This document shows positions 13,017 to 24,399 of a stretch of 64,000 nt of DNA, piece after piece. Source of the DNA: Brienomyrus brachyistius (Eukaryota > Chordata > Actinopteri > Osteoglossiformes > Mormyridae); the NCBI RefSeq assembly GCF_023856365.1, contig NC_064538.1, positions 1,553,501 to 1,617,500 on the forward strand, written 5' to 3'. The first letter of the stretch is position 1. Every line of letters begins with the position of its first letter. Below the pieces are notes generated by a model. The model made no database searches. It saw nothing but the letters and a program-made list of their open reading frames with translations, and was not told where the DNA came from. Both the position numbers and the translations under genes were made by a program.

Positions 13017-14239
13017 ATGTGTGTGTTTCAACTTCGACCTCCCAAGTATTGCAGCGTAGAAATGTTGGCAAATTATATGGTGCACATCTCTTATTTTAAA
13101 TTAATCAATCTTAACGTGATGTTTAATTAATATATATGTGCATCTATTCAATAATATATTGACTATGTAAGCAAGCGACATTCAGTTGTATAGGAAATAT
13201 ATTTTCATAATGTCATTAGTTTTGGAGAGGACCGTAGCTAGGGCACGTTGGGCAGTCAGTCCCTGGGCTGCTTCCCACCTGTAAGCAGTCATGGCTTCAT
13301 TTCTCGCTGCTGACGGTCCAGTGCTGCAACTCGAACCCCTGCCATTCCAGGGTGTTCTTCTTTTTTTATAGATCTTACGCTGTATATTTTTATCACAGTT
13401 TTATCACTGCTGGCTCATGCGGTCTCCACAACGTAGCAGCTCTGTGGAGGACAGCTCCAGTGTGACTCCAAGTCTGCCATGCTATAGGCAGAGACCTTAC
13501 ACTGCATCACAATGCCCCAGAGGGTGTCAGGCAGTGCTTACAAGAACAACACTACGCACTGTGTTTGGAAAAAAGGGGAATGAGGTGCAATGATTACCTC
13601 ATTACCCTGTCACCACAGTTTTTGCTTTTTTTTTGTTTTATGGCTACAAAGTTGGCTCTCCCAATTAAAAAACAACGGAGGATGCAGTAGTAAATAGTCT
13701 TCCTGAATGCAGTCAGCAGGAGAAACCTAGGTTTCATGGTGCAGATTTGGTCTTCCACTCTTGACTGCATTTGTTTTTTTTTATGCCAAAGTCAATATGC
13801 TTCAAGAAACTCATGAAAAAATAATAGACATCAACACCCAACTAAATTTTGGCAGAACTATGTAGACAGCAGTTTGTTTCCAGCCACAGACACTCCATGA
13901 TGAGCGGCGAACAGGGCTCTGGCCTCCTCCAGCGTCCGGGTGTGCACCAGGGAGCCTCACAGTCCGGTGGCCAGGTCAGCGCTGCGCAGGGCGCGTAGCG
14001 GGAGTGAGGATGCGCCTGTCTGCGTGCGCTCCCAGCAGCTCTGCGCTCCACGGGCCCTGAGCTGGACTCCTAATGAGAGGATCGCCCCCATGTGGGAGGC
14101 AGGATGGTGCTTTCGGCAGCCAGCTACAGAGGAGGCTTCCTCTTCACTGGAATCGGCCCAGTCCTGGTGCAGCTCGGCGCACTACAGAGCACGTTAGGGT
14201 GCGGGCTGCAGCTTAGGTTCCTGTCTTAAAAAAAAAACT
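13017..14239 (+). other. Intron 1 interval with a GC-rich block
   Basis: 13240-13345 has a reversed tRNA-box-B-like word (ctcgaacccc) and may hold a decayed SINE. The block 13890-14215 is markedly GC- and CpG-rich compared with its surroundings and is open in several frames, but no protein family is recognised. Confidence 0.4.
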
Positions 14240-14345
14240 GAGACATGTGACTGAACGGTTCCTGGTTCAGATTCTCGTAGGGGGCTGTGCTGTTGAGCTC
14301 TTGGGTAGTAGTGAAGTGCTTAACCTGAGTGAAAATGACCCTCTG
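14240..14345 (+). mobile_element. tRNA-derived SINE fragment
   Basis: A box-B-like word GGTTCAGATTC (about 14263-14273) is followed by 'gtgctgttgagctcttgg' and 'gtgcttaacctgagt'. These match the layout of a widespread fish SINE body in which the tRNA-like head runs into a '...GTACTTAACCTGA' segment. The copy is decayed and truncated. A related copy lies at 53835-53970. Confidence 0.5.
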
Positions 14346-17300
14346 TCATTAGAAGCATATTTTAAAGTAATATTAGTAATAATCATAATAGTAGTAATAA
14401 CCAGTCATCATAATAAACAGGTAATTATAAAAATAATATATTATAAAATAATGTAATATATTCAATAAAGGCTACTTTGCATCTACCAAAAGTATACAAA
14501 GAAAATGTCTTTACACTATAATTTTTATGAACCTCCTGCTTGAGACTTAATAATTCAAAATAATTAATGCAAAATGGAAAACACTGAACTAGGGAAGAGT
14601 GTCAAAATGCAAATAGGTAACTAAATAATGTATAATGTGTTAATCAGATTTATGGTTAATTACCACTAAATTAGAAAGTGGTGACCCGTTTTTGACCACT
14701 AGGTAAGGAATCCCTGCTGGATTATATTCTTTATATACGTTACAGGGATAGGCAGGAGCTGTCACTGTGTAACATTTCAGGCGTAATTAATTAGCATGTA
14801 ATCTGGCTTGAGAGGGAGGCTTTGTTTCTGCCTTAAATGTTTTATTGCATGGAAAAACAGATTCCTATGACCGTCTGCTAATGTCCAGATTTTAAAAACT
14901 GAAATATGTCATGTGGTGCATTACATTGGATGAATATCCTTCAGATAACTTTCTACCTGTTTTTTGTAGTGGTATGTAGTTCGTCACATAAAGAATCACT
15001 TCAGATTTTGTTTTTTATTTCTTCCATCCATCACATTCCCATGTGAGATGTTTGCAGGACGTAGCTTCAATCAATCAGATCCCTTCATGTTCCCCCCCAG
15101 CCGACGTGTTTGTCTTGGCATTTATCATCGCTCAGTGCTTGAGCTGTCGTTTTAAAAACAAGCTTCTCCCCACATCTGTGGAAGAGCCTTTGAAGACTAA
15201 TCAGGGATGTGCTAAAACTGTGGGAACAGCCTGAATACCAATGAAGGGTAAACACATAAATGGGGGAGTTGGAAATGAGGCCCCATAACATATGAAGTAG
15301 AAGTTTGGTTCTTTTTCGTGCTCTGTAGCCAGTGACCACTCTTACTCACATAGCAGTGACCAGACAAGAACCTTTCGCACACGGGAGAGGGGAAGCAAGA
15401 GGCTTTTCTAGAGCACTTATGTTGGGTCGCAAACAGCCTAATGGAAGTGAGCCCTAGAGGGAATCCTGCTCTGAAGGTCCAAGCCAAGGATGATGTCATC
15501 ATTGAGATTGTTCGGAGTCAATTACGCTAAAATTTAAGTTTCAGCGGCACTCTTCAATTACAGGAGATGGCGAGCGGGCGCTCCCGCCCGCGCTGGATTG
15601 ATTTGCTGTGAGTGGACGTCTTGGCAAAGGCCGTCTGAGACATGAAACTCAAGTACAGGGTCTGCTGGCTCTTTCCAGGGGTTTTGTCACTGGCAGTTAT
15701 CGGTGGTCCAGCTGAAGTCTCTTACTAAGCCATTGTTTTCGTCTCAATTCTATTCATTATAAGTGCATTTCCGACATAAATTTTTCATTACTTTGGTGAC
15801 TTGTTGCCATTATTAGCATGTTCTAAGCAGCATCCAATATAATATAATATTGTCTCAGTACAAAGAGGTCTGGTTACCAGTTTTTGCTTGTGAAGCTGTC
15901 CATAATTTGTGTGTGTGTGTCTGTGTGTGTAATATATATAATTCACAAGATCACACTCAAACAGGTGGTAGAAACGTTATTCTTTTTTTCTTTCAAAATA
16001 TGCTCCAGTCAGCTATATAGTAAGTAGTACGGGTTCTCCTCTTAGCTCAGCTGTTATGTCATTTAACAGTTGTGAAATTATGTGCTTTATAGAAGAAGAA
16101 ATTAGACAAATTGTGTTCTTCCTCCAACATTGCATAGTTCTAATGTTTTATCCATTAGTGTCTTGCTTTATGAGTGTAGAAGTTGCAATGGAAAAATCTT
16201 TGGTATTCTGCTTGCCCTCTGCTTCTGTTACTTTATGCAGAAATAAATGTTTATCCAGTAGCTCACTCCCCTCTCAGTCTTGGAATTAATCTTTTTCTCT
16301 CTATATTGAGATTTTCTTTTTCTTATTGTGTCATTAATTTTTCCTTCTTCGTAACCATTTAAAACAAATCTGCTTGGAGCTTTTCGTTTTGTTTGTACCT
16401 AAATGCCACATCCGTCACTTTCTCCTCTTAATTTCCATCTTTGTCTCGCTTCTCCTCTGCTCGCCACAGCTTTTCCCTGATCGCTTGTCACTGGCCTGCT
16501 CCTCATGAAGGCCAATTACCCACCAATGCTTGTGAGCAGGATGCTCTGTGGAACCAAAGACTGATCATAATTGCACACAATTTGGGTGACCCTTAAACAA
16601 ACGTTTAGGGGGTGTGAATCCCTTCTTAGCTGCATGGTGGACATCATCTTCCTTTGCTTTGTTCTCTAAAATCCACCTGGGCTCTAGTATGAAAAGTCGC
16701 ACAGAGATTTTGCTCCCGGATCAGGTAGCAGTGAAGTCTTTGTTAGCAGCTTGCTGCAGGGTAGGTTTATGTGTGCTTTCATGTCGTCACCCCCCCACCC
16801 CCTCCCCTTCCCGCTGCCTCACATTTTTATGATCCGTCCTCCACAGCCCTTCAGTGCATCTCGCTGACATTCCGGTGACCTCTCCAAGTTTTGCATAATC
16901 ATGGTCGCCACCGTTCCCCGGTACATGCTTTCTGAAACTTCCACATATCCGCTGCATTCGATCTCGTTTATCTCTTCTGGCTGTAGTTTCTCCCTTCGCG
17001 CTGCCAGTTACCTGTCTGGTTTAATAGCCGCCGATGACGGCGTGCGTGTCGGCGGATGTATCGCACTCGACGGAGGCTCCAGCTGGCATTTGCCGAGATG
17101 CCGTTTTGCGTATCGATTTGGAGCGTAGCCTTTATGAAGTCCACCAAGAGCTCTTATGGAAACAATTAAAATGATGCAAAAATATAAAATGAAGATCGAT
17201 GCCAAATGCCAGTCGGCATGAGCAAAGTCTATCTGTTGAATCAGGCTGCTGAACGACGCGCTGATTGTGGAGTATCTTGGAGGGAAGGAGATGGTCTCGT

Positions 17301-17819
17301 CAAAACCACCCTCCTTAACTTGTAAGGCTCCCAAAGGGCATCACATTAATTATTATTACAAATAATGGAAGATATTAATAATTTATCAAACCAAGAACAC
17401 CAGTGTGGGGAGGGGATTATTTCATTCTTAGTGTCTATTTTTTAGCATCCATTTTTTTTTACTGGCTAACAGAATGAGATATTGAGATACTATTTTAATG
17501 AGATGTTATTTCAAAAATAGGATTTAGAAATGATTTAGAATTGAAATGAATAATAACAAATTAATACTTCATCAGTTGCTTCAGTGCACTGTGTCTGTAA
17601 TTTAGCACATTTCATTCAGTTGATGTGTTCACCAGGATGTTGAGTGGTTGGTACCTGGGTAGAGTTGCCTTTATTTTTAATTGGAGAATGAGTCTTTTGC
17701 AGATGTGATGAAACTATGCAAATCTCCATAACACTGCATCGCAGCAGGTGTTCCTTTTTGCACACTGATTTGAGAAGTTTCTTTCTGTTTACTCGGAAAA
17801 ACAACAGGCAAGTAGTAGC
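14346..17819 (+). other. Intron 1 interval
   Basis: An AT-rich stretch with several TAATTA homeodomain-type words (about 14560-14800) is followed by mixed DNA. It holds a GT/AT microsatellite at 15909-15940, a G/C hairpin at 15574-15591 and a small CpG cluster near 17030-17110. No exon is recognised. Confidence 0.5.
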
Positions 17820-18060
17820 TCCTAGTCACAACGCGCAGAGCCATTGGCCGGGCGTCCCCCCGACGCGAGGCGCCTCTCTGCAGGCGAGCGTTTGAGAGGC
17901 AGACAGTGGTGTGGCGTGGTGGGTGACGCTGCATCTACCCCGGGGTAATGCGCTCGCCACCCCCGTCCGCAGGGTATGCTGCGGGTTGGCTTCCTCCTCT
18001 TCGCAGAAGAGAACTGCTGTCTCCCCAGGGCTGAATATCGAGCGGCTTTGAGGTGTGGGA
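17820..18060. promoter_or_regulatory. Intragenic CpG-dense block
   Basis: By my count there are about 18 CpG in the first 160 bp, island-like density inside an otherwise ordinary intron, about 1.8 kb before the CG-1 exon. It could be an internal promoter or enhancer, or simply GC-rich DNA. No start codon feeding the downstream exon in the right phase was identified in it. Confidence 0.35.
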
Positions 18061-18394
18061 GCCACTGGTGCTGACAGCTGTCAGTCACCATAGGTTGGCT
18101 TTATCCGTCTTTGTGTCCATGTTGGTATTCACGGTTTGGCCACACAGTCAGACAGAAATAGCAGGAAGGACATGTGACCAGACAGGGAAAAAGGGGCAAC
18201 TGGTTCTGTGTGCTGTGAAATGGAGAATGACTGGGGGATTGAAACTGGAACCACAGCTGAGTGCATTTGTTTCCCACTTACTTTCACTTAGTTTGCCTGT
18301 CAGTTTGGCCAACAAAAAAATCAGGTTTAGGTGATTCAGTATATTTACTGTAGCAGCTCTCATAAGAGGAATTATAGGGTACTAATTCAGAACA

Positions 18395-19216
18395 AGACTG
18401 CGGGCTGTCTGTACTCGCCCATCCCCTTTAACATCTGTCTGCAAAGGGTACAGATTTTTTGGAAGCATAATCAAGGCCTGCATAATCCCAGTAGCCTACA
18501 TGGCATTGTGAAAGTACAAGAACTTTTAAACCTTGTGGAGTCTCTTGATGAAACCTCTTCATTTTATGGGCACAGAGATAAGAGGACCAAACAGGTGACC
18601 ACCTCACACAGTGACACCGGCACAAAGATCAAAGTCAGCGGTTAGAACCTGGAATTAGTCAAAGCTGAGAAATAGCTGGGGTCAGTTGTCAGAGATGAAG
18701 GCTCCAAGCCAGAGATCCTTTCAAGAACCTCACAAACGATAACGGTGCTGTCAAGACTGAAACCAATTTGGAATGACAAAGAAAAAAACATTTCTGTCAG
18801 GTCTCAAGTCGGGTTGAAGTGCATCCTGGTCATCTCCATATTTCTATATGTATGCAAAGTCTGGGCTCTGACAGTGCTCACAAAAAGGGCTCTGAAAATG
18901 AGATGTTTTGGGAGAATGTTCCACATCTCTTACCAAAATCATAATACCAATGAGAGGTGCACAGAAGAGAGGACTGTATAAAGAGCACCTGTCAGCCATT
19001 AAAAGGCATAAACTAATGTGCCCGCATCTCGCGGTCGTCAGCAAAACCCACTTGCAGGGGACTGCGAGAGGGGAAAAGAAGCGATCAAGAAGACGCCATA
19101 AAAAGTGGGCAAGACTGGATTTCATTTACGGCCGAGGATGCAGCCAGGCGGTGCTCGCTGGCGAGATCATCGGGGACGCCCTAGTGACACCAGTTTATGG
19201 AATGAGGATGAACTGA
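18395..19216 (+). mobile_element. Non-LTR retrotransposon fragment, RT C-terminal half (decayed)
   Basis: Translating the + strand across frames gives, in order, the landmarks of the C-terminal half of a LINE reverse transcriptase: a GCLYSPIPFNICLQR block (like GCLLSP.LFN), LVESLDETSSFYG, DEGSKPEILSR, LSRLKPIWND, then ILVISIFLYVCKVWALT, ALKMRCFGRMFHISYQNH and a basic tail with LQGTARG and KKWARLDF. Internal stops and frame changes (for example near 18640-18670) show that it is inactive. The N-terminal endonuclease and the catalytic YADD region are missing or unrecognisable, as in a 5'-truncated insertion. The clade is left open. Confidence 0.8.
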
Positions 19217-19631
19217 CACGGGCACTGTAGGTGCAGGTTAGCCTGATAACTTCTGCACTTTCACCGTAGGAAAAGATAAACGAGAGAACATGGACTGAAA
19301 AGAGCAAGTGTACCAAAGTGTTGGGGAATGGAGTGTGAGAGCTGGGCCTGCAGATGCTTCCAGTTAGCACTACATGAAGAATTGCTTGGAATCACTAAAC
19401 GTGTGAACGGTTGTTTTTTTTTTTTTTCTTTTCTTTTTTTCATGCATTTATGTTTGTCTACTTGATTTTCATTTTCCTTTCATTAAGTCTCAGGCAGACT
19501 GGCTGAAAGGTTTGACCCTGAGGTTTTTGGTATTGTGGTTAGTCTGTCACCATTAATGCCTGTATATTTTCAGTAAAAAGCGGTGGAAGATTGACTGTCT
19601 GTTTTCTATCTGGCTCATTGTTGGGTGAGCT

Positions 19632-19666
<35 letters not shown>

Positions 19667-19844
19667 CCGTGGCGGTGTGCATGTGGGCCGTTAAGCGTAC
19701 CAATATATATACGCTAGTAGTTATAAAGTGAAGGAATGCATTCAGTACATGGCGTCCCTTGAGAAAATCCACTCCATCAACAGCTGCCTTGTCGACTTTC
19801 GCTGGCTCTGCCATCAGTGTCTCATTCCGTCTCTCCCGTTTCAG
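19217..19844 (+). other. End of intron 1
   Basis: Contains a (GT)n microsatellite at 19632-19662 and ends with a good acceptor: a pyrimidine-rich tract, then tttcag at 19839-19844. Confidence 0.75.
19632..19662. repeat. (GT)n microsatellite
   Basis: About 15 TG units turning into GC/CA-rich sequence, 180 bp before the CG-1 exon. Confidence 0.9.
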
Positions 19845-19948
19845 ATGAACACGGACATTTGAAAATATACCTGCCCAAGAAGCTGCTGGAATGTCTGCCG
19901 AAATGTTCCTCGCTGCCAAAGGAGCGCCACCGGTGGAACACCAATGAG
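19845..19948 (+). CDS. CAMTA1: CAMTA1 CG-1 domain exon (exon 3 equivalent)
   Basis: 104 nt between tttcag and a gtaggg donor. The first two bases (AT) complete a codon begun in the previous exon, giving Asp if that exon ends in G. The 34 residues that follow begin EHGHLKIYLPKKLLECLPKC and end PKERHRWNTNE, the known start of the CAMTA1 CG-1 DNA-binding domain. Human CAMTA1 has a slightly longer linker (DDHGNSNSSHVKIF); this form lacks about four residues there. The exon ends in phase 0, which suits the next known exon (EIAAYL...), but that exon is not in this window. The exon needs one carried-in base while exon 1 ends in phase 0, so an intervening exon of length 1 mod 3 must exist. CAMTA2 also has an HLKIF block, but exon 1 and the KCSSLPKERHRW block favour CAMTA1. 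Confidence 0.94.
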
Positions 19949-19982
19949 GTAGGGGGCGCTCTTCGGCACTGCGTGGTCGGGG

Positions 19983-19998
19983 CCACCAGTGGGCGCTG
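19983..19998 (+). promoter_or_regulatory. Strong candidate CTCF motif
   Basis: CCACCAGTGGGCGCTG is almost identical to the long vertebrate CTCF consensus (CCACCAGGGGGCGCTA-like). It begins 35 bp after the CG-1 exon. A weaker half-match, TAGGGGGCGCT, overlaps the exon's donor at about 19950-19960 in the same orientation. Confidence 0.55.
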
Positions 19999-22900
19999 TC
20001 AGCCGAGCCGCAAAGGCAGCCCGCCCACATGACGCCTCCTCTGAGTTCAGGGGAAGATGGTGGGAGCCCCTACGAGCCCCGCTCTGCCAGTGTGGTTTAT
20101 TCCCAGCACACATGTATGTTTCTTCTGCAAGAGTCCTGGGTCCGTTGCCTGTTCCCTCAGTGGGGTGGGGGACACTTTCTGGCTCCTAAATCCCAAAGAA
20201 AACCACAGAGATCCAGTATACAGTTAAAACCTCATCTATCCAGATCTATCTGTCTGCAGCAGAATGCTGACAAAGAATTCATTACTCGGTGGAAATACCA
20301 CGATCAAATATCCTTTATCCTTTATTCCCTTAAGGTCGATTTGGGAGATATTTCAGTTTTTGTTTGTTAGTGAGTGCGAGTAATAAATCACTTTGTGGTC
20401 CCAGGAGGTGACTGGTTAACCTGCCATTTCATAACTCGAGTGAATGTTCCCTTCAGAAAAAATATACATGCATCAAGGCCACATAGCGGAATTAGGCGCT
20501 AACCACCAAAGAGCGATTTTAGCCATTAAATAAAATGGTACGGCATTGGCTTGCATCTGTGGAAGAAGATTTCTCGCCGTGCCTCGGCAAGGGATAAATG
20601 TGGAAATGGGTTTATTGGTGATTTAAGGGTAACTTACCTATTTATAAAGTCTGCGGTTAGTTCTTGGGCATCTATTACATTGTATGAGCAGTGTAAACAG
20701 GGCATTACACCTAAGTATAAGCCAATAGATCCCAACAGCTCGAGCATCTTGCATAAATAGCTTTTTTGTAGCTTTTTTTCCCTGTATGTGTCATCTTATA
20801 CAAAGAAGAAGCTTTGTTTCAGCCGTCCTTGACCTGTAGGCCGACTCTTTCGAATGAGTCCATTTCTTTGTTTCATTTCACCCACTTTATCATTTAATGG
20901 AAATGAGACGATGGCCCTTGATCCCCACATTTTATTTGTCATTCACGTTCGGTCTGTTATGCGGTGTAGCACATTCCACGTGGGAGCAGCAAGCGATTGG
21001 AACTAAATATTATTTAGCTGCTTAAAGCTGCAGGGATTTTAAATGATTGCTATAGCGAGGTTTCTCCAAGGAAATTCACGAGCCTGTAGAAAAAGGCACT
21101 GCATTTTTAATACGAGCATTCGCAATAAAGCACACAAAGTCTCAGCACATTAACTGGCAGGCAACAGTATCATCAGAGGACAGGAAACAAAGTAAGCACC
21201 GGCCGTCTTTGTAATTCCTAACTTCTTAGCGGCGTTCCTTCCTCTTTTAATTAATAACAGCCTCCTCTGAAACTTATTAAAGGGGAGGAACTTTAAAGCT
21301 GGAGGACTGTCACAAATCCCTTTAAGAGGGCCGGGGGGAAATAAAAAATAGCGGGCGCATCCCACATCATAAGTCACTTGTCACACTTGTGTTGGTTACC
21401 CCCTGCCGAAACCGAGGAATGACAAATCCGGAATGTCCCACTTCAGTGGTACGTCTATGGTTTGTTGTTGATTCCCCCCTCTTTGATCTCGGCGTCAGAA
21501 AGTTTGTATGTAGTGACCAGTTTTCTGTGGAGAAATGCCATATATGGATTTGAACATTATTACTAAAAAAGAGCCTTCAAACTGAAGTTTCTTGCACTTG
21601 TTATATAGAAGCCGTTTTTTTTTTTAAATGCGTGTTTGATGTATTTTCCTTTTTACTGGTTTTGAACATAAATGTGCGTAGACGGCGGGTCACACCGGCG
21701 GTGGGATTCCGAGCAAAGCAGACATTTTCAGCAGCCAATAAAGGGGTTTGTTTAAGCATGAGGCACCTTTGTTCACAGATTAACCTTCAAGCAGCAGTTG
21801 CCTGGATGCGCGTCCCTGGGGGCGGATGGGGGGACGTGGCCTCACCCCTGACACTTGGGCCGTTTTCTGTTTGCCACAACACTACCGTGACTCACAGGGA
21901 ACGGATGAGAAGGGCGGCGGGCGGCTCGCTCTGCCGCTGCATGCTGGGCCGTTTCAGCATCTTCGAATTCCCATTTATTTATTTACTTTTACTGACGCAA
22001 AAATGATAAAGCACATACAATGCTGAATTCGTGTATCGTAGTATCGACTTAGGGTCGACTCGGATCTGCGGTGGCTTAAAGTCAAGGGAGATAATGGGGG
22101 GGGGGTGCGTAGTGGGGAGGTATTCGGGGGCTGGGACACTTTTTTTTTGTTGGAAAAATCAAACATTATAGCTCATTTGTTAATTTTGTTTGGAATCTAA
22201 ATGGTAATTGTCAGATGACTTTCTGCAGCGCAGTGAAATATGTGATACCTTTGCGGAATCCCAAATAGATTTCGGAATTCATACTCGCATGAGATTTAAG
22301 CGTAACATAAAGATGAAGCCTGCTGTCGTGCATGTGCATAAAGTAGCCTATTTACGCTGATTCGGAAAGTTCCCGATCTCGCATTTTAATAACCGCATCA
22401 GCGACGGAAACGTGTTTCCTACCGAGCCGTGCCTGATGGCAAAATGAGAGAGGGGTCGCCGTAAGGCCACAGGTTTGCACAAAGGCAAAGAAAGCATGGC
22501 CGAGCGGGACCTTTCAGCGGAGTACGTCAACGGCAGACGGTGGCATGGGTGGCAGGGAAGTGGCGGTCCCTGCTCACGCGGCCGGGATTCTGACGCTCCC
22601 GAGTCACTCGAGATGAGCGGCAGAGGGCGAGCACCGCTGATGGCAATCTTTTAATGTGTTCCTCATTCTGCCAATGCCCTTGTGTGCATTCACAGGCATA
22701 AGTGTGCACAGAAATGCATCTCGAGCATTTGCTGGAAAATGACACGAGCCGATGTGACGAAAATGCATGTGCAGGCGGCATGACTGCAGTTCAGAGCCAC
22801 TCCAACACATGCAGGCCGCTCTGTCGCATGCAGGTCATGACGCACAGATTTTAGATGATCTAAGGCAGATTACGATGAAATCGTCGTCATGAACTTATCA

Positions 22901-24360
22901 TTTATTTAGTTGACACCACCGGACCTATTCAGATTTGAGTTCTCAACACTGAAGAAATGACAGTGTGTTTAAAAAAAAAAAAAGCATCATTAAAAGAGAT
23001 TTTCTTTGAATGTCTGTTTTAAAACATCCACAGCACGGTAACAGCCGTGGCCTCTTTGATTAATTTGAAGTGTTTGGGTGGCTGTGCACAACGTTACCTT
23101 TGAGATTAGATGAAAACAAGAGCAGATATGTGCCTGTCTGTTTCCTCGTAGTTGACATAGGTGGCAGACAGGCTTACGGCGCTACCTTTGTTGCGCGTCT
23201 GTGAGCGTGAGGTGTGTGCGAGGTGTGTACGATAAACCAAGGCACAGATCCCTTCAGGAGGCCGCTGCCCCAGATTCTTCTCAGGTCAAAAGCAGCGGGT
23301 TCTCTTCAATGTGCTTTGGCTAAGGTGACCTTTGCAATTTGCTGACCATTTATTTTGAGATTTAACTCTCATTTTTTTCCAAGAAACAAACAACACGGGG
23401 GTAACTTTAATCTGGGGGGTGGTCAAAGCTTCAGAGTCAAAGGCAACAACCACCAGCCAAACCCCAACTTCACTGTTCGCCTTTTTTTCTCCAGATGGTT
23501 CCATATTTGCTTTCTTCATCTACAAGGCCTCCCTCACACTATATTTTCATTTCAACGCGGAAAAGCGAAAAAGTTGGCGAGAAATAAAACGCAAAAAAAA
23601 AAGAAAAGAAAATGCAATAAATTTCTGCCTTGACTAGAAAGCGGCGATTAGAGACTTTCTGGTGTTTTGAAGTGCCCGTCGAGGCTGTGCTGATTGTACT
23701 GGTCCTTCCACCTCTGTAGTGTGGGCCAGCTGGGCATTTGCAGTCTCCTCTGCTCTGCCTGCACAGTACGTGCTCATACCGGGCTCCGCTCCATCTTCCC
23801 CGCGGCTGCCGGAGCTCACGGCTCCCACTGACGCATTCCCCTTCCGTCATTCACTTCAGAGCCTAATAAGTAATCATTTATAATTACTTTTCTTTTGCTT
23901 CCCTAGAATATATTGAATTCATGGGATTTGGCACCTCCCTTAGAGAAGCGACTGTCCCATAATGCCGTGGGGCCGGGCCCTCTGCCGTTTGCAGCGTTCC
24001 CATAACATGAGGCGTTTTTCTCTGAGATTTGGTCTCAGATTAAAAATCCAATGGAATCATTGAAATAAAGAGCATGGTAATGGTTGACATTCAATTCCTA
24101 ATCAATAGGAGCCCATAAGTGTGCTACGGCTGCATGGCGGTGCCTGAGTTAATGTGATGACCTGATTAGACTAGCTGCTCGGTAGAAATGTGCCTTATTG
24201 TTGACAAGGCTGCCACATCAGGGCTTGGTTGTTCCATTGTCCAGTGAAGAGCAGCTGAATAAGATGGAAGCCTGCAGGCATGAACACACCTTGCTCACAG
24301 TACCAGCCCACTGTTTAGTGGACGACTGAAAGTCCGTGAGCCTTGGCCTTTACAATGCTC
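19999..24360 (+). other. Large intron after the CG-1 exon, first part
   Basis: No exon is recognised. CpG-richer blocks lie at about 21650-21950 and 22380-22830. Two T-box-type words (GAGGTGTG) sit in tandem at about 23209-23228. Short homopolymer runs are present. Listed frames show no domain. Confidence 0.5.
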
Positions 24361-24364
24361 GCCC

Positions 24365-24399
24365 TGACCTCTGACACAGGTCAGGGAGGTCAGAGGTCA
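24365..24399. promoter_or_regulatory. Nuclear-receptor half-site cluster
   Basis: Within 35 bp there are three perfect AGGTCA half-sites, at 24378-24383, 24387-24392 and 24394-24399, and one inverted TGACCT at 24365-24370. The direct spacings are 3 (DR3, VDR/RXR type) and 1 (DR1, RXR/PPAR/HNF4/COUP-TF type). The block is also a 13-bp-arm inverted repeat (CCTGACCTCTGAC and its complement). Confidence 0.5.

Noticed and set aside
13240..13345. Possible fifth SINE (reversed box-B-like word)
   Set aside because: No box A or body sequence could be aligned with the other copies.
16530..16580. ctctgtgg word considered as part of the missing FCG exon
   Set aside because: The following codons do not give the expected YCVLNT peptide in any frame.
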